The position numbers were made by a program, and so were the translations under genes. The notes beneath the pieces are model-generated. The model was not told the origin of the DNA, made no database searches, and was given only the letters and a program-made list of their open reading frames with translations. Below, piece after piece: positions 53,205 to 61,948 of a DNA stretch of 64,000 nucleotides; position 1 is the stretch's first letter; each line of letters starts with the position of its first letter. Source of the DNA: Mesorhizobium sp. YC-39 (GTDB taxonomy: Bacteria > Pseudomonadota > Alphaproteobacteria > Rhizobiales > Rhizobiaceae). The stretch spans positions 992,001-1,056,000 of the forward strand of contig NZ_JAOWPS010000001.1 of NCBI RefSeq assembly GCF_025753795.1, written 5' to 3'.

Positions 53205-54494
53205 ATGACAGTACGCAATGGCAGCAGGCTGGCTGCGATCTGCGCTACCGCTATGTTGACGGCGGCGGTGTTCGTGCTGCCGGCCAAGGCCGAAACCGAT
53301 GCCAAGGCAGTCATCAAGACCTATTCCGACATCGCGCTGGCCAAATATGAGGATTCGCTGACCACCGCCCAGGCACTGGACAAGGCGGTCGACGCGCTGC
53401 TCGCCAAGCCGTCGGTGGAAACGCTGAACGCCGCCCGCGAGGCCTGGAAAGCATCGCGCGTTCCTTACCAGCAGACCGAGGTCTACCGCTTCGGCAACAA
53501 GATCGTCGACGACTGGGAAGGCAAGGTGAATGCCTGGCCGCTGGATGAGGGCCTGATCGACTATGTCGCCAAGAGCTACGGCACCGAGTCCGATGCCAAT
53601 TCGCTCTACACCGCCAATGTGATCGCCAACAAGGAGATTGAGATCGACGGCAAGAAGGTCGATGCCTCGAAGCTGACGCCTGAATTCCTCTCCGGCACGC
53701 TGCAGGAGGCTGGCGGCATCGAAGCCAACGTCGCCACCGGCTATCACGCCATCGAATTCCTGCTCTGGGGCCAGGACCTGCACGGCACAGGCCCGGGCGC
53801 CGGCGAGCGGCCCTATACGGACTACGACCTTGCCAACTGTACTGGCGGCAATTGCGACCGCCGCGCCGAGTACCTGAAGTCGGCGAGCGACCTGCTGGTT
53901 TCCGACCTGCAGGACATGGTCAATGACTGGAAGGAAGGCGGCGCCGCCCGCAAGAACCTCGTCGACGGCGAACCCAATGCCGGCATCTCGACCATCTTCA
54001 CCGGCATGGGCTCGCTGTCCTATGGTGAACTGGCCGGCGAGCGCATGAAGCTCGGCTTGCTGCTGCACGATCCGGAGGAAGAGCACGACTGCTTCTCCGA
54101 CAACACCTACAACTCCCATCTCTATGACGCCGTCGGCATCCGCGCCGCCTATCTCGCCAGCTACACGCGCCTCGACGGCACGGTCGTTTCCGGGCCTTCG
54201 GTGCACGACATGGTCAAGGCGGCGGATCCGGCGATCGACAAGGAACTGTCGGACAAGCTGGATGTCACTGTCGCCAAGATGGAGGCGATCAAGGCGCGGG
54301 CGGTTGCCGGCGAGGCCTATGACCAGCAGATCGCCGAAGGCAACACCGAGGGCAATGCCACCGTGCAGGCGGCGATCGACGCCCTGATCGACCAGACCAA
54401 GTCGATCGAACGCGCCGTAGGCTCCTTGAAACTCAATGCCATCGCCTTCGAGGGCTCCGACAGCCTCGACGCGCCGGACAAGGTGTTCCAGTAA
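53205..54494 (+). CDS. irpA: Imelysin-family iron-regulated periplasmic protein
   Basis: 429 residues from the ATG at 53205, seven bases after GGAG, with a signal peptide ending LPAKAE. The imelysin GxHxxE motif is intact at 179-184 (GYHAIE), and WKASRVPYQQTEVYRFGNKI and SIFTGMGSLSYGELAGERMK are family blocks. Imelysins are periplasmic proteins tied to iron uptake or sensing. The ADP of the neighbours (Bfd, Bfr, di-haem oxidase) and the Irr box support an iron role. An in-frame GTG at 53082 with GGAGG would add 41 residues; see findings. Confidence 0.88.
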   Translation: MTVRNGSRLAAICATAMLTAAVFVLPAKAETDAKAVIKTYSDIALAKYEDSLTTAQALDKAVDALLAKPSVETLNAAREAWKASRVPYQQTEVYRFGNKIVDDWEGKVNAWPLDEGLIDYVAKSYGTESDANSLYTANVIANKEIEIDGKKVDASKLTPEFLSGTLQEAGGIEANVATGYHAIEFLLWGQDLHGTGPGAGERPYTDYDLANCTGGNCDRRAEYLKSASDLLVSDLQDMVNDWKEGGAARKNLVDGEPNAGISTIFTGMGSLSYGELAGERMKLGLLLHDPEEEHDCFSDNTYNSHLYDAVGIRAAYLASYTRLDGTVVSGPSVHDMVKAADPAIDKELSDKLDVTVAKMEAIKARAVAGEAYDQQIAEGNTEGNATVQAAIDALIDQTKSIERAVGSLKLNAIAFEGSDSLDAPDKVFQ

Positions 54495-54553
54495 GACGTC
54501 AAAACAATACCAGCCACACGGCGCCGAGGAACGCCGTCAGCCAGAGCAAATGA

Positions 54554-54865
54554 ATGCTGATCTGCCATTGCAACATCATCACCGAGAAGGAGATTGAGCA
54601 GACGATCGTCGGGCTGCTGGATCAGGATCCCTGGCAATTAATCGTGCCGGCGAAGATCTATCATGCCATGCAGAAGCGCGGTCGCTGTTGCGGCTGCTTC
54701 CCAAATGTGGTCGAAACGATCATTCGGGTAACCGAGAACTACCACGCCCGTTCGGAGGCGAGCGGCGTGGATATCGTTTCACACCTGGATCGCGTCAGAG
54801 GCCTGCGCATCCAATACGGGAGCAGAACCCATGAAGGGCGAAAAGCAGATCATCGAGCGGCTTAA
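54554..54865 (+). CDS. bfd: Bacterioferritin-associated ferredoxin
   Basis: 103 residues with the Bfd [2Fe-2S] ligands CHC near the N-terminus ([15 protein letters not shown]) and CCGC ([10 protein letters not shown]). Bfd passes electrons into bacterioferritin to release stored iron. E. coli Bfd has about 64 residues; here the C-terminal 35 residues extend past the domain and overlap the bfr gene by 35 bases, which suggests coupled translation. It follows irpA by 59 bases. Confidence 0.88.
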   Translation: MLICHCNIITEKEIEQTIVGLLDQDPWQLIVPAKIYHAMQKRGRCCGCFPNVVETIIRVTENYHARSEASGVDIVSHLDRVRGLRIQYGSRTHEGRKADHRAA

Positions 54866-55316
54866 CGAGGCTCTGTTTCTGGAGCTTGGTGCCGTCAATC
54901 AGTACTGGGTGCATTTCCGGCTGTTGGAAGACTGGGGATACGCCAAGCTGGCAAAGAAGGAACGCGCGGAATCGATCGAGGAGATGCACCATGCCGACCG
55001 GCTCGTGGCCCGCATCATCTTCCTCGAAGGCCATCCGAACCTGCAGTCCGTGGCGCCGCTGCGCATCGGGCAGAACGTCAAGGAAGTGCTCGAATCCGAT
55101 CTTGCCGGCGAATATGACGCACGCACCGCCTACAAGCGGTCGCGCGAAATTTGCGAAGAAGCAGGCGACTACGTGTCGATGAAACTGTTCGAGGATTTGC
55201 TGTCCGACGAGGAAGGTCACATCGACTTCCTCGAGACGCAGCTCGACCTGCTCGCCTCGATCGGCGAGGAAAAATACGGCCAGCTCAATGCCGCATCGGC
55301 GGACGAGTCGGAGTAA
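54831..55316 (+). CDS. bfr: Bacterioferritin
   Basis: 161 residues, the usual length. The haem-binding Met is M52, and the ferroxidase ligands E18, E51, H54, E94, E127 and H130 plus Y25 are all present in the expected positions. It assembles into a 24-subunit cage that stores iron. Rhizobial bfr genes are usual Irr targets, and this one is placed in an operon with its own ferredoxin and two imelysins. Confidence 0.93.
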   Translation: MKGEKQIIERLNEALFLELGAVNQYWVHFRLLEDWGYAKLAKKERAESIEEMHHADRLVARIIFLEGHPNLQSVAPLRIGQNVKEVLESDLAGEYDARTAYKRSREICEEAGDYVSMKLFEDLLSDEEGHIDFLETQLDLLASIGEEKYGQLNAASADESE

Positions 55317-55328
55317 GGACATGCGGGA

Positions 55329-56936
55329 ATGCGGCGCCCCCTAGCATTCTTGCGCCGCTTGCGGCGGGCCCGGAATTGCGGCCTGCCGTCCCCCCAAGAC
55401 CCGCGATCTGGATTGCTTCGCGGGCTTTCGCTTGCCGTTTTGGCGTCGTTTGCCGCCTCGGCACTGGCCGGCCCGCCGGAACCTGCGGGCCTAGCCGCCA
55501 GCCGCACCGATCTGACGCCGAAGGATCTGGCGCGCGTCATCGCCGTCACCAGGCCGACCGCAGATTTTTCCAAGCCCGAGCAATTCGAGTTGATGCAGGG
55601 CGGTGCCGGCACGTCGCGCAAGGACGTCAACCGCGACGCCTTTTCCCAATTCTCCGCCAACATCACCTTCGAGGAAGAAGGCACGTTCAAGCTCGGCAAC
55701 GCCCTTTTCCGCAAGAACTGGGTGTCGTCGCCCTCCTCGACGCAGGCATCGGACGGGCTTGGCCCGCTGTTCAACGAACGGGCTTGTCAGAATTGCCATC
55801 TGAAGGACGGCCGCGGCCATCCGCCCGAAGGCGACACGCGCACCACCTCAATGTTCCTGCGGTTGGCGCGCGATGCGAGCAATGAGGAGGAGAAGGCAGC
55901 ACTTGCCGACCACAAGGCGCTCAATTTCCCCGATCCCGTCTACGGCTCGCAACTGCAGGAACTGGCGGTGCCTGGCCTCAAGGGCGAAGGCAGGATGCAT
56001 GTCGACTATCGGGAACAGAAGGTAACGCTCGGCGACGGCTCCGTAGTGTCGCTGCGCAAGCCGACCTATTCCGTCGACGGCCTTGGCTATGGCCCGCTCG
56101 ATCCGCGCACCACGCTGTCGCCGCGCCTGACGCCGCCGATGATCGGCCTCGGCCTGATCGAGCAGATCGCGCCGGCCGACATCGTTGCCCATACCGATCC
56201 GGATGACCGCGACAGCGACGGCATTTCCGGCAGGCCGAACATCGTGCGTGACAGCCAGAGCGGCGAGCTGACGCTCGGCCGCTTTGGCTGGAAGGCGCAG
56301 ACGCCATCGATCCGCGAGCAGGCGGCGGACGCATTCTCGGGCGACATTGGCATCTCGACGCCCGAAATGCCGAAAAGCGAGGGCGACTGCACCGCTGCCG
56401 AAAAGGCATGTCTTGCCATGCCGAACGGTGTGCAGAAGCGCCTCGGTCCGGTCGAGGCGCCGCCGCCGGTCATGGACCTCGTCACCTTCTACTCGCAAAA
56501 CCTTGCCGTGCCGGCGCGGCGCGATCTCGATACGCGGCAAGTGCTCGCCGGCAAGAAACTGTTCTATGACATGGGCTGCATTTCCTGCCACACGCCGAAA
56601 TTCGTCACCCGTCGCGGCACACCCAACAAGGCGCAGGCCTTCCAGCTGATCTGGCCCTATTCCGACTTCCTGCTGCACGACATGGGGCCGGATCTGGCCG
56701 ATGGGCAGGCTGTGGGCGAGGCGACGGGCAGCGAATGGCGCACCCCGCCACTATGGGCCATCGGCCTGACACAGACGGTCAACGGCAACAATTTTTTCCT
56801 GCATGACGGTCGCGCCCGCACCTTGGCCGAGGCCATCCTTTGGCATGGTGGCGAGGCACGGAAGGCGCGCGACCGCTTTGCCGCCGCCGATGCCGCCGAC
56901 CGCGATGCACTGGTCAAATTCCTGGAGTCGCTCTGA
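55329..56936 (+). CDS. Di-haem thiol-oxidoreductase-like protein (DHOR/DUF1111)
   Basis: 535 residues with a long N-terminal basic region, a hydrophobic signal (GLLRGLSLAVLASFAASALA) and two haem c sites: CQNCH at 153-157 and CISCH at 417-421. DGLGPLFNERACQNCHLKDG and FLLHDMGPDLADG are DHOR family blocks, related to MauG and bacterial cytochrome c peroxidases. Such proteins cluster with imelysins in iron loci. It is 12 bases after bfr, and its stop overlaps the next start as TGATG. Substrate not known. Confidence 0.88.
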   Translation: MRRPLAFLRRLRRARNCGLPSPQDPRSGLLRGLSLAVLASFAASALAGPPEPAGLAASRTDLTPKDLARVIAVTRPTADFSKPEQFELMQGGAGTSRKDVNRDAFSQFSANITFEEEGTFKLGNALFRKNWVSSPSSTQASDGLGPLFNERACQNCHLKDGRGHPPEGDTRTTSMFLRLARDASNEEEKAALADHKALNFPDPVYGSQLQELAVPGLKGEGRMHVDYREQKVTLGDGSVVSLRKPTYSVDGLGYGPLDPRTTLSPRLTPPMIGLGLIEQIAPADIVAHTDPDDRDSDGISGRPNIVRDSQSGELTLGRFGWKAQTPSIREQAADAFSGDIGISTPEMPKSEGDCTAAEKACLAMPNGVQKRLGPVEAPPPVMDLVTFYSQNLAVPARRDLDTRQVLAGKKLFYDMGCISCHTPKFVTRRGTPNKAQAFQLIWPYSDFLLHDMGPDLADGQAVGEATGSEWRTPPLWAIGLTQTVNGNNFFLHDGRARTLAEAILWHGGEARKARDRFAAADAADRDALVKFLESL

Positions 56937-58015
56937 TGCTGAAACGTTCCGCGCTGGTTCTTGTTGTTCCATTGGCTTTGCTGGGCGTCTTCCCGGCGTC
57001 GGCTGCGGTGAAGGCCTCCGACGTCATCCAGCGGGCAATAGACGGCTTCGTCCGTCCAGCCTATGCCAGCCTGCATCAGCACGCTGAAGCCTTGACCAAT
57101 TCGATGCGCAGTCTCTGCACCGCGCCCTCGCAAAAGGAGCTCGATGCGGCGCGCGCCGAGTTCTCGGCCACGGTCGATGCCTGGTCGGCGGTCGAGATCA
57201 TCGGTTTCGGGCCGATCAAGGAGAACAACCGGCTGGAACGCATGCTTTACTGGCCTGACCGCAAAAGCATCGGCCTGAAGCAGGTACAGGCGGCCTTGGC
57301 CGGGAAGGATCCGAGCGCCACCGATCCGGTACAGCTGGCGGGAAAAAGCGTCGCCATGCAAGGGCTCGGTGCCTTGGAATTCGTGCTTTACGGCGATGGC
57401 GCGGAAACGCTCGCCGGCAAGGACGATCCCTATCGTTGCGCCTATGGCGCGGCTGTCGCCGGCAACATCGAAACCATGGCCGGCGATGTCAGCGACGCTT
57501 GGAACAAGCCAGACGGCTTTGCCGCGCTTTGGGCCAATCCGGGGCCGCAAAATGCGCTCTACCGTGACGGCACCGAAGCGGTGACCGAACTGGTCGGCGT
57601 CTTCATCAATGAGCTGGAAATGGTCCGCGACGTGCGCCTGAAAGGGTTCTTCGGCGGCAGTCCGGAGGCCGACAAGCCGAAGCAGGCGATCTACTGGCGG
57701 TCCGGGAACACGACGCGTTCGCTGGCCGGAAATCTGTCGGGGATGGATGCGCTGTTCCAGGCCTCGCGACTTGGCGACGCGCTGCCGCCCGACGCGCGCT
57801 GGATGGCGGAATCGATCCATATCCAGCTCGTCAACGGGGCCGCCGACGCCTCGGCCGTCGAAGGCCCGATCGCCAAGGCGCTCGTCGACCCGGCGCAGCG
57901 GCAGAAGCTCGATCATTTCTCGCTGGTGACATCCAGCCTGACGACGCTGATCGGCACCAGGCTGACCACTGAATTCGGCCTGACCGCCGGCTTTTCGTCG
58001 CTGGATGGGGACTGA
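56936..58015 (+). CDS. Second imelysin-family protein with altered motif
   Basis: 359 residues from the ATG at 56936, signal peptide ending PASAAV. IEIIGFGPIKENNRLERMLY, FVLYGDG and GLTTEFGLTAGFSSLDGD are imelysin-type. The equivalent of GxHxxE is GLGALE at 143-148, so the His is Gly. The overall fold appears kept, but metal coordination must differ from IrpA. It is translationally coupled to the di-haem gene. Confidence 0.82.
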   Translation: MLKRSALVLVVPLALLGVFPASAAVKASDVIQRAIDGFVRPAYASLHQHAEALTNSMRSLCTAPSQKELDAARAEFSATVDAWSAVEIIGFGPIKENNRLERMLYWPDRKSIGLKQVQAALAGKDPSATDPVQLAGKSVAMQGLGALEFVLYGDGAETLAGKDDPYRCAYGAAVAGNIETMAGDVSDAWNKPDGFAALWANPGPQNALYRDGTEAVTELVGVFINELEMVRDVRLKGFFGGSPEADKPKQAIYWRSGNTTRSLAGNLSGMDALFQASRLGDALPPDARWMAESIHIQLVNGAADASAVEGPIAKALVDPAQRQKLDHFSLVTSSLTTLIGTRLTTEFGLTAGFSSLDGD

Positions 58016-58463
58016 TCATGATCCCGAAACGGCGTCGACTTTTTGGGCGAGTTATTTGGCGCGGAAGTTTTGACAGGCCGGACGCGCTTGCGTTGACGGA
58101 TCGCACACTTTGGAGATTGGCCGAAACGCCGCCCATCGCTTCGTCATCCTGGGGCGGAGCAAGGAGCGAAGCGACGCGGCGCAGACCCCAGGATCCATGC
58201 CGTGACTTCAGAGCGTTGCTTCGGTGCAGAATTCTGCTCCGCCGCACTCTTCGGCTGAGATTACGGCATGGATCCCTGGGTCCCCGCGACGGAGCTTCGC
58301 TCCTGCTTCGCCCAAGGATGACGAAGTTAGGTAGGCTTCAGCCAATCCCGAACGTCAGCGATGATCCATTCAAACGATCGCTAGGTACTGGATGCCAAGA
58401 AGCCCTCCGATCTGTCAAAATCACAGTGTCGAGGAACGAGATCATGCCCTTGAGGATCATCTC
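58016..58463. other. Intergenic region with repeat between imelysin 2 and DUF1513
   Basis: The 448 bases contain the 188-bp inverted repeat (58139-58326) and about 120 bases on either side with no supported gene. A forward frame spans the repeat but is an artefact of its sequence. The gap interrupts an otherwise tight operon. Confidence 0.6.
58139..58326. repeat. Rhizobial 188-bp inverted repeat
   Basis: The left arm starts CTTCGTCATCCTGGGGCGGA and the right arm ends CCAAGGATGACGAAG; inner GGATCCATGCCGTGA matches TTACGGCATGGATCC. Such cttcgtcatcct palindromes are dispersed through Mesorhizobium-type genomes. The sequence is non-coding. Confidence 0.85.
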
Positions 58464-59570
58464 TTGAGGACTCCGCTGATCGACCGCCGCGATTTCCTCA
58501 AGGCCGCAGGCGCGGGTTTTGTCGCGGCGATGACGCCGTCGGCCTGGGCAATGACGCTTGGCACGGATGCCGTTTTCGCCACCGCCTTCGTCAAGCGTGA
58601 CGGCAGCTACGGCGCCGCCATCCTGTCCGAGGCCGGCAAGCTTCTGCATGCGATCGACCTGCCCGACCGTGGCCATGACGTCACCTTCGATCCGGTGTCG
58701 AAGCGCTCGGTGGTCTTTGCCAGGCAGCCTGGCACTTTTGCCGTGGTCTTCGATCACATCGGCAGCAACACGCCGCTCACCATTGCCAGCATCCCCGGCC
58801 GGCATTTCTTCGGCCATGGCGCGTTTTCGACCGACGGTGCGCTGCTTTACGCCACCGAGAACGATTTCGACAACGCCGCCGGCGTCGTCGGCGTCTACGA
58901 CGCGCGCGAAAAATTCAAGCGTGTAGGCGAGTTCCCGACCTATGGCATGGGGCCGCACGAGCTTCTGCTGATGGGCGACGGCCGAACGATTGCCGTCGCC
59001 AATGGCGGCATCGAGACCCATCCGGACTACGGCCGCGCCGAACTCAACATCGCTACAATGAAGCCGTCCTATGTGCTGGTCGACCGACTAACCGGCGACC
59101 TCATCGAAAAGCACGAACTGCCGGCCGCACTTCATCAACTGTCGATCCGCCACATGGATGCCGACCAATCCGGCACGATCTGGTTCGGTTGCCAGTACCG
59201 GGGACCGGGCACCGATCGTCCGCTGCTGGTCGGGCGCGCCGCGCGCGGCAAGGAATTGCAATTGCTCGACATGCCGCAGGACGTACTCTCGGGCTTCAGG
59301 AATTATATCGGCTCGGTCGCAGCTAATCCCGCCGCCGGCACTGTCGCCGTGTCCTCGCCCGAAGGAAATTCACTGGCTATCCTCGACACAGCCAGCGGTC
59401 GCATCCTTGCCACCAGCGCACTGGTCGAGGTCTGCGGCGTGGCGCCGGATGGAAAGAGCTTCATGGCAACGACTGGCACGGGCGAAATCGTCGAAGCGGG
59501 CGGCGCGACGCGCTCGGAGCCGGACTATGTCTGGGACAACCACATGTTACGCATCGAGCAGGTCGCGTAG
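58464..59570 (+). CDS. DUF1513 family protein, Tat-exported
   Basis: 368 residues from a TTG at 58464 with GAGGA seven bases upstream; an ATG at 58392 is an alternative. The Tat signal is IDRRDFLKAAGAGFVAAMTP, ending SAWA. The mature part is a beta-propeller-like repeat of WD-type blocks (GHDVTFDPVSKRSVVFARQP, GHGAFSTDGALLYATENDF). DUF1513 genes habitually sit after imelysin and di-haem genes, as here. Tat export hints at a bound cofactor or metal. Function unknown. Confidence 0.8.
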   Translation: MRTPLIDRRDFLKAAGAGFVAAMTPSAWAMTLGTDAVFATAFVKRDGSYGAAILSEAGKLLHAIDLPDRGHDVTFDPVSKRSVVFARQPGTFAVVFDHIGSNTPLTIASIPGRHFFGHGAFSTDGALLYATENDFDNAAGVVGVYDAREKFKRVGEFPTYGMGPHELLLMGDGRTIAVANGGIETHPDYGRAELNIATMKPSYVLVDRLTGDLIEKHELPAALHQLSIRHMDADQSGTIWFGCQYRGPGTDRPLLVGRAARGKELQLLDMPQDVLSGFRNYIGSVAANPAAGTVAVSSPEGNSLAILDTASGRILATSALVEVCGVAPDGKSFMATTGTGEIVEAGGATRSEPDYVWDNHMLRIEQVA

Positions 59571-59728
59571 CTCTTGATCACCTGACAGTCACGCTCGTTG
59601 AACGTTACCTTCAGCGAGGTCGAAGCGAAGCCGTCAAACGATTTATGCATTATCCCCTTGCGGGGACCGGCCATGGCAGGCAGAGGGGAACCACTGTTTT
59701 TCGAACCCATGCCCCAACCGGCCGCCTC

Positions 59729-60406
59729 ATGAAGTTGCTTGCCATCGACTGTGCCGCCAATCTTTGCGCCGCCTGCGTCTACGACACTGCGGCCGGCAAA
59801 GAGCTTGGCCTTTCGGTGCTCGATCTCGGCAAGGGCCATGCCGAGCATCTGATGGCAGTCATCGATGAGGCCCTGAAAGCCGCTGGAACCAGCTATGCCG
59901 GCCTTGGCGCCATCGCCGTCTCAATCGGCCCGGGCTCCTTCACCGGCCTGCGCGTTGGCGTGTCGGCGGCGCGCGGACTGGCGCTGGCGCTGAAAATTCC
60001 AGCCATCGGGGTGACGACGCTGGAAGCCTTGGCGGCGGAGGCGGTGACGACATTTCCCGGCCGCGCGGCGCTCGCCGCCCTTGACGCCGGGCGCGAGGAA
60101 ATCCACGCGGCATTTTACGACGAAGGCTCGGTTCTGCGCTATGGTCCGGCGGTGGTCACGCTTTCGCAAGCCGTCGCCATAGCGGCTGATCGTTCTCCGG
60201 TTCTTGCCGGCACGGCGGCAACGCAGATCGCTGCGTCGGCGGGCCGCACCTTCGACATCGGCCCGACAAGCGCCACTGCCGACATCGCCATCTATGCCCG
60301 GCTGGCGGCCGCCAAAGGTGAGGGCGAAAAGCCAAAGCCGCTTTATTTGCGCGGAGCCGATGCAAAGCCTCAGGCCGGGTTCATTTTACCAAGGCAGACA
60401 AACTGA
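59729..60406 (+). CDS. tsaB: tRNA threonylcarbamoyladenosine biosynthesis protein TsaB
   Basis: 225 residues from the ATG at 59729 (MKLLAIDCAANLCAACVYDT). SIGPGSFTGLRVGVSAARGL is the hallmark ASKHA segment. TsaB is a non-catalytic partner of TsaD in t6A37 synthesis on tRNA. A 28-codon upstream extension lacks family similarity. It overlaps rimI as TGATG. Confidence 0.92.
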   Translation: MKLLAIDCAANLCAACVYDTAAGKELGLSVLDLGKGHAEHLMAVIDEALKAAGTSYAGLGAIAVSIGPGSFTGLRVGVSAARGLALALKIPAIGVTTLEALAAEAVTTFPGRAALAALDAGREEIHAAFYDEGSVLRYGPAVVTLSQAVAIAADRSPVLAGTAATQIAASAGRTFDIGPTSATADIAIYARLAAAKGEGEKPKPLYLRGADAKPQAGFILPRQTN

Positions 60407-60900
60407 TGCGCATTCCTTTTCTCCAGCCGCGCCGCAGGGATTATGTGCTCGAACCGCTGACCATTGCTGACAGCCCGGCCGTTTCCGTGCTGCATAGCGA
60501 GGATTTTGTGCGCCCCTGGACAGATGGCGAGTTCGCCGCGCTGCTCGAGCAGGACACCGTGTTCGGCTACGCTGCGCGCGAGACCGGACAGGGCGGCAAG
60601 CCGCCGGTCGGCTTCGTGCTGGCGCGGTTGGCGGCCGGCGAGGGCGAGATACTCACTGTCGCGGTGGCGCGTTCCCACCGCCGCCAGGGGCTCGGCTGGC
60701 AATTGATGGATGCCGTGCTGCGCGAACTGCATGCGCAGCGCGCCGAAGCGCTGTTCCTCGAGGTCGACGAGACCAATGTCGCCGCAATCGCGCTTTACCG
60801 GCGGCTGGGCTTCCGCCAGGTCGGCAAGCGCGCCAATTACTATAGATCGCCGGAGCACGGCCCCACCGGCGCGCTTGTCATGCGCCGCGATCTTCGCTAG
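60406..60900 (+). CDS. rimI: Ribosomal protein alanine N-acetyltransferase
   Basis: 164 residues of a GNAT acetyltransferase. Acetyl-CoA is bound by VARSHRRQGLGWQLMD (R/Q-x-x-G-x-G/A motif RRQGLG), followed by EVDETNVAAIALYRRLGFRQ and YYRSPEHGPTGALVMRRDL. RimI acetylates the N-terminus of ribosomal protein S18. It is translated in coupling with tsaB, a common pair. Confidence 0.88.
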   Translation: MRIPFLQPRRRDYVLEPLTIADSPAVSVLHSEDFVRPWTDGEFAALLEQDTVFGYAARETGQGGKPPVGFVLARLAAGEGEILTVAVARSHRRQGLGWQLMDAVLRELHAQRAEALFLEVDETNVAAIALYRRLGFRQVGKRANYYRSPEHGPTGALVMRRDLR

Positions 60901-60930
60901 CGCAGGCCCGAAGGTGGACGCGCGTCGTTC

Positions 60931-61057
60931 TAGAGCAATTCCAGGAAAAGTGTGAAGCGGTTTTCCCGGGAAAAACGCGTAGCGCTTTCCCTAGGGAATT
61001 GCGTGAAAACAAAGAGATGGAGCGGTTCAGCGTTTCCGTGAAACGATGAACCGCTAC
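60931..61057. repeat. Rhizobial palindromic repeat with terminal hairpin
   Basis: AGAGCAATTCCAGGAAAAG and GGGAATTGCG are complementary boundaries, and a second hairpin at 61021-61055 (AGCGGTTCA... with TGAACCGCT) follows. This is a widespread Mesorhizobium-type intergenic element. It fills most of the 184 bases between rimI and plsC and may end the tsaB-rimI transcript. Confidence 0.75.
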
Positions 61058-61084
61058 TAGAAGCCGGGGCAGGGCCAGGACCGC

Positions 61085-61885
61085 ATGATCGGAAAAATCA
61101 GGATTTTCCTGGCGATGGGCCTCGTCATCGCCGGCTCACTGATCCTCGTGCCGTTGCAGATGCTGTCGATGAAGACCGGTTGGTGGCCGGAAACATTCAT
61201 CCTCAAGATCTGGCACAGGCTGATCATCAGGGCGCTGGGCATGCGCATCCACGTCAAGGGTGCGCTATCCGACAAACGTCCGTTGCTGGTTGCGTCCAAC
61301 CACATCTCCTGGACCGACATCATGGTGCTCGGTTCCATGGTTGATGTGAAGTTCATTGCCAGGGCCGACATGGAAGGGTGGCCGCTGGTCGGCATGCTGT
61401 CGAAGCTGCAGCGCACCGTCTTCATCGAGCGCGAGCGCAAGCGTTCGTCGGGCGATCAGGCGAGCGAGATCGCCAACCGCATGGCCAAGGGCGACGCCAT
61501 GGTGCTGTTCGCCGAAGGCTCGACCGGTGACGGCAACATGGTGCTGCCGTTCAAGAGCACCCTGTTCGGTGCCGCTTCGATGGCGATCTCCGAAGGCGCG
61601 GCGGAACAGGTCTTCATCCAGCCGGTGGCGATCGTCTATACGCGGCTGCACGGGATGCCGCTTGGCCGCCGGCATCGGCCGATCGCCGCCTGGATCGGCG
61701 ATGAGGATCTGATGCCGCACCTCAAGGTGCTGATGGCGCAAGGCGGGCTCGACGTCGAGGTGCATTTCGGCGAGCCGGTTGCCTTTTCCAAGGGCTCCAA
61801 CCGCAAGGAAACGGCAAGGCTGATGGAAAGCCAGGTGCGTAATATGATGCGGTTGGCGCTCGCCGACCCGCGCCCAAGCCGGTGA
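61085..61885 (+). CDS. plsC: 1-acyl-sn-glycerol-3-phosphate acyltransferase
   Basis: 266 residues with an N-terminal membrane helix (FLAMGLVIAGSLILVPLQML), the acyltransferase box NHISWTD (H73, D78) and the later FAEGSTGDGN glycerol-phosphate-binding block. It makes phosphatidic acid from lysophosphatidic acid at the inner membrane. GGGCAGGG lies just ahead of the ATG. Confidence 0.88.
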   Translation: MIGKIRIFLAMGLVIAGSLILVPLQMLSMKTGWWPETFILKIWHRLIIRALGMRIHVKGALSDKRPLLVASNHISWTDIMVLGSMVDVKFIARADMEGWPLVGMLSKLQRTVFIERERKRSSGDQASEIANRMAKGDAMVLFAEGSTGDGNMVLPFKSTLFGAASMAISEGAAEQVFIQPVAIVYTRLHGMPLGRRHRPIAAWIGDEDLMPHLKVLMAQGGLDVEVHFGEPVAFSKGSNRKETARLMESQVRNMMRLALADPRPSR

Positions 61886-61948
61886 GCGGGAACAGTATCA
61901 GCCAGAATCGTCTGTTTTTTATCACCAAAAGGCGTTAGAAGCCGCCGC

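Noticed and set aside
58018..58467. Forward open frame of 149 codons
   Set aside because: It is formed by the inverted repeat and its flanks and lacks any protein character.
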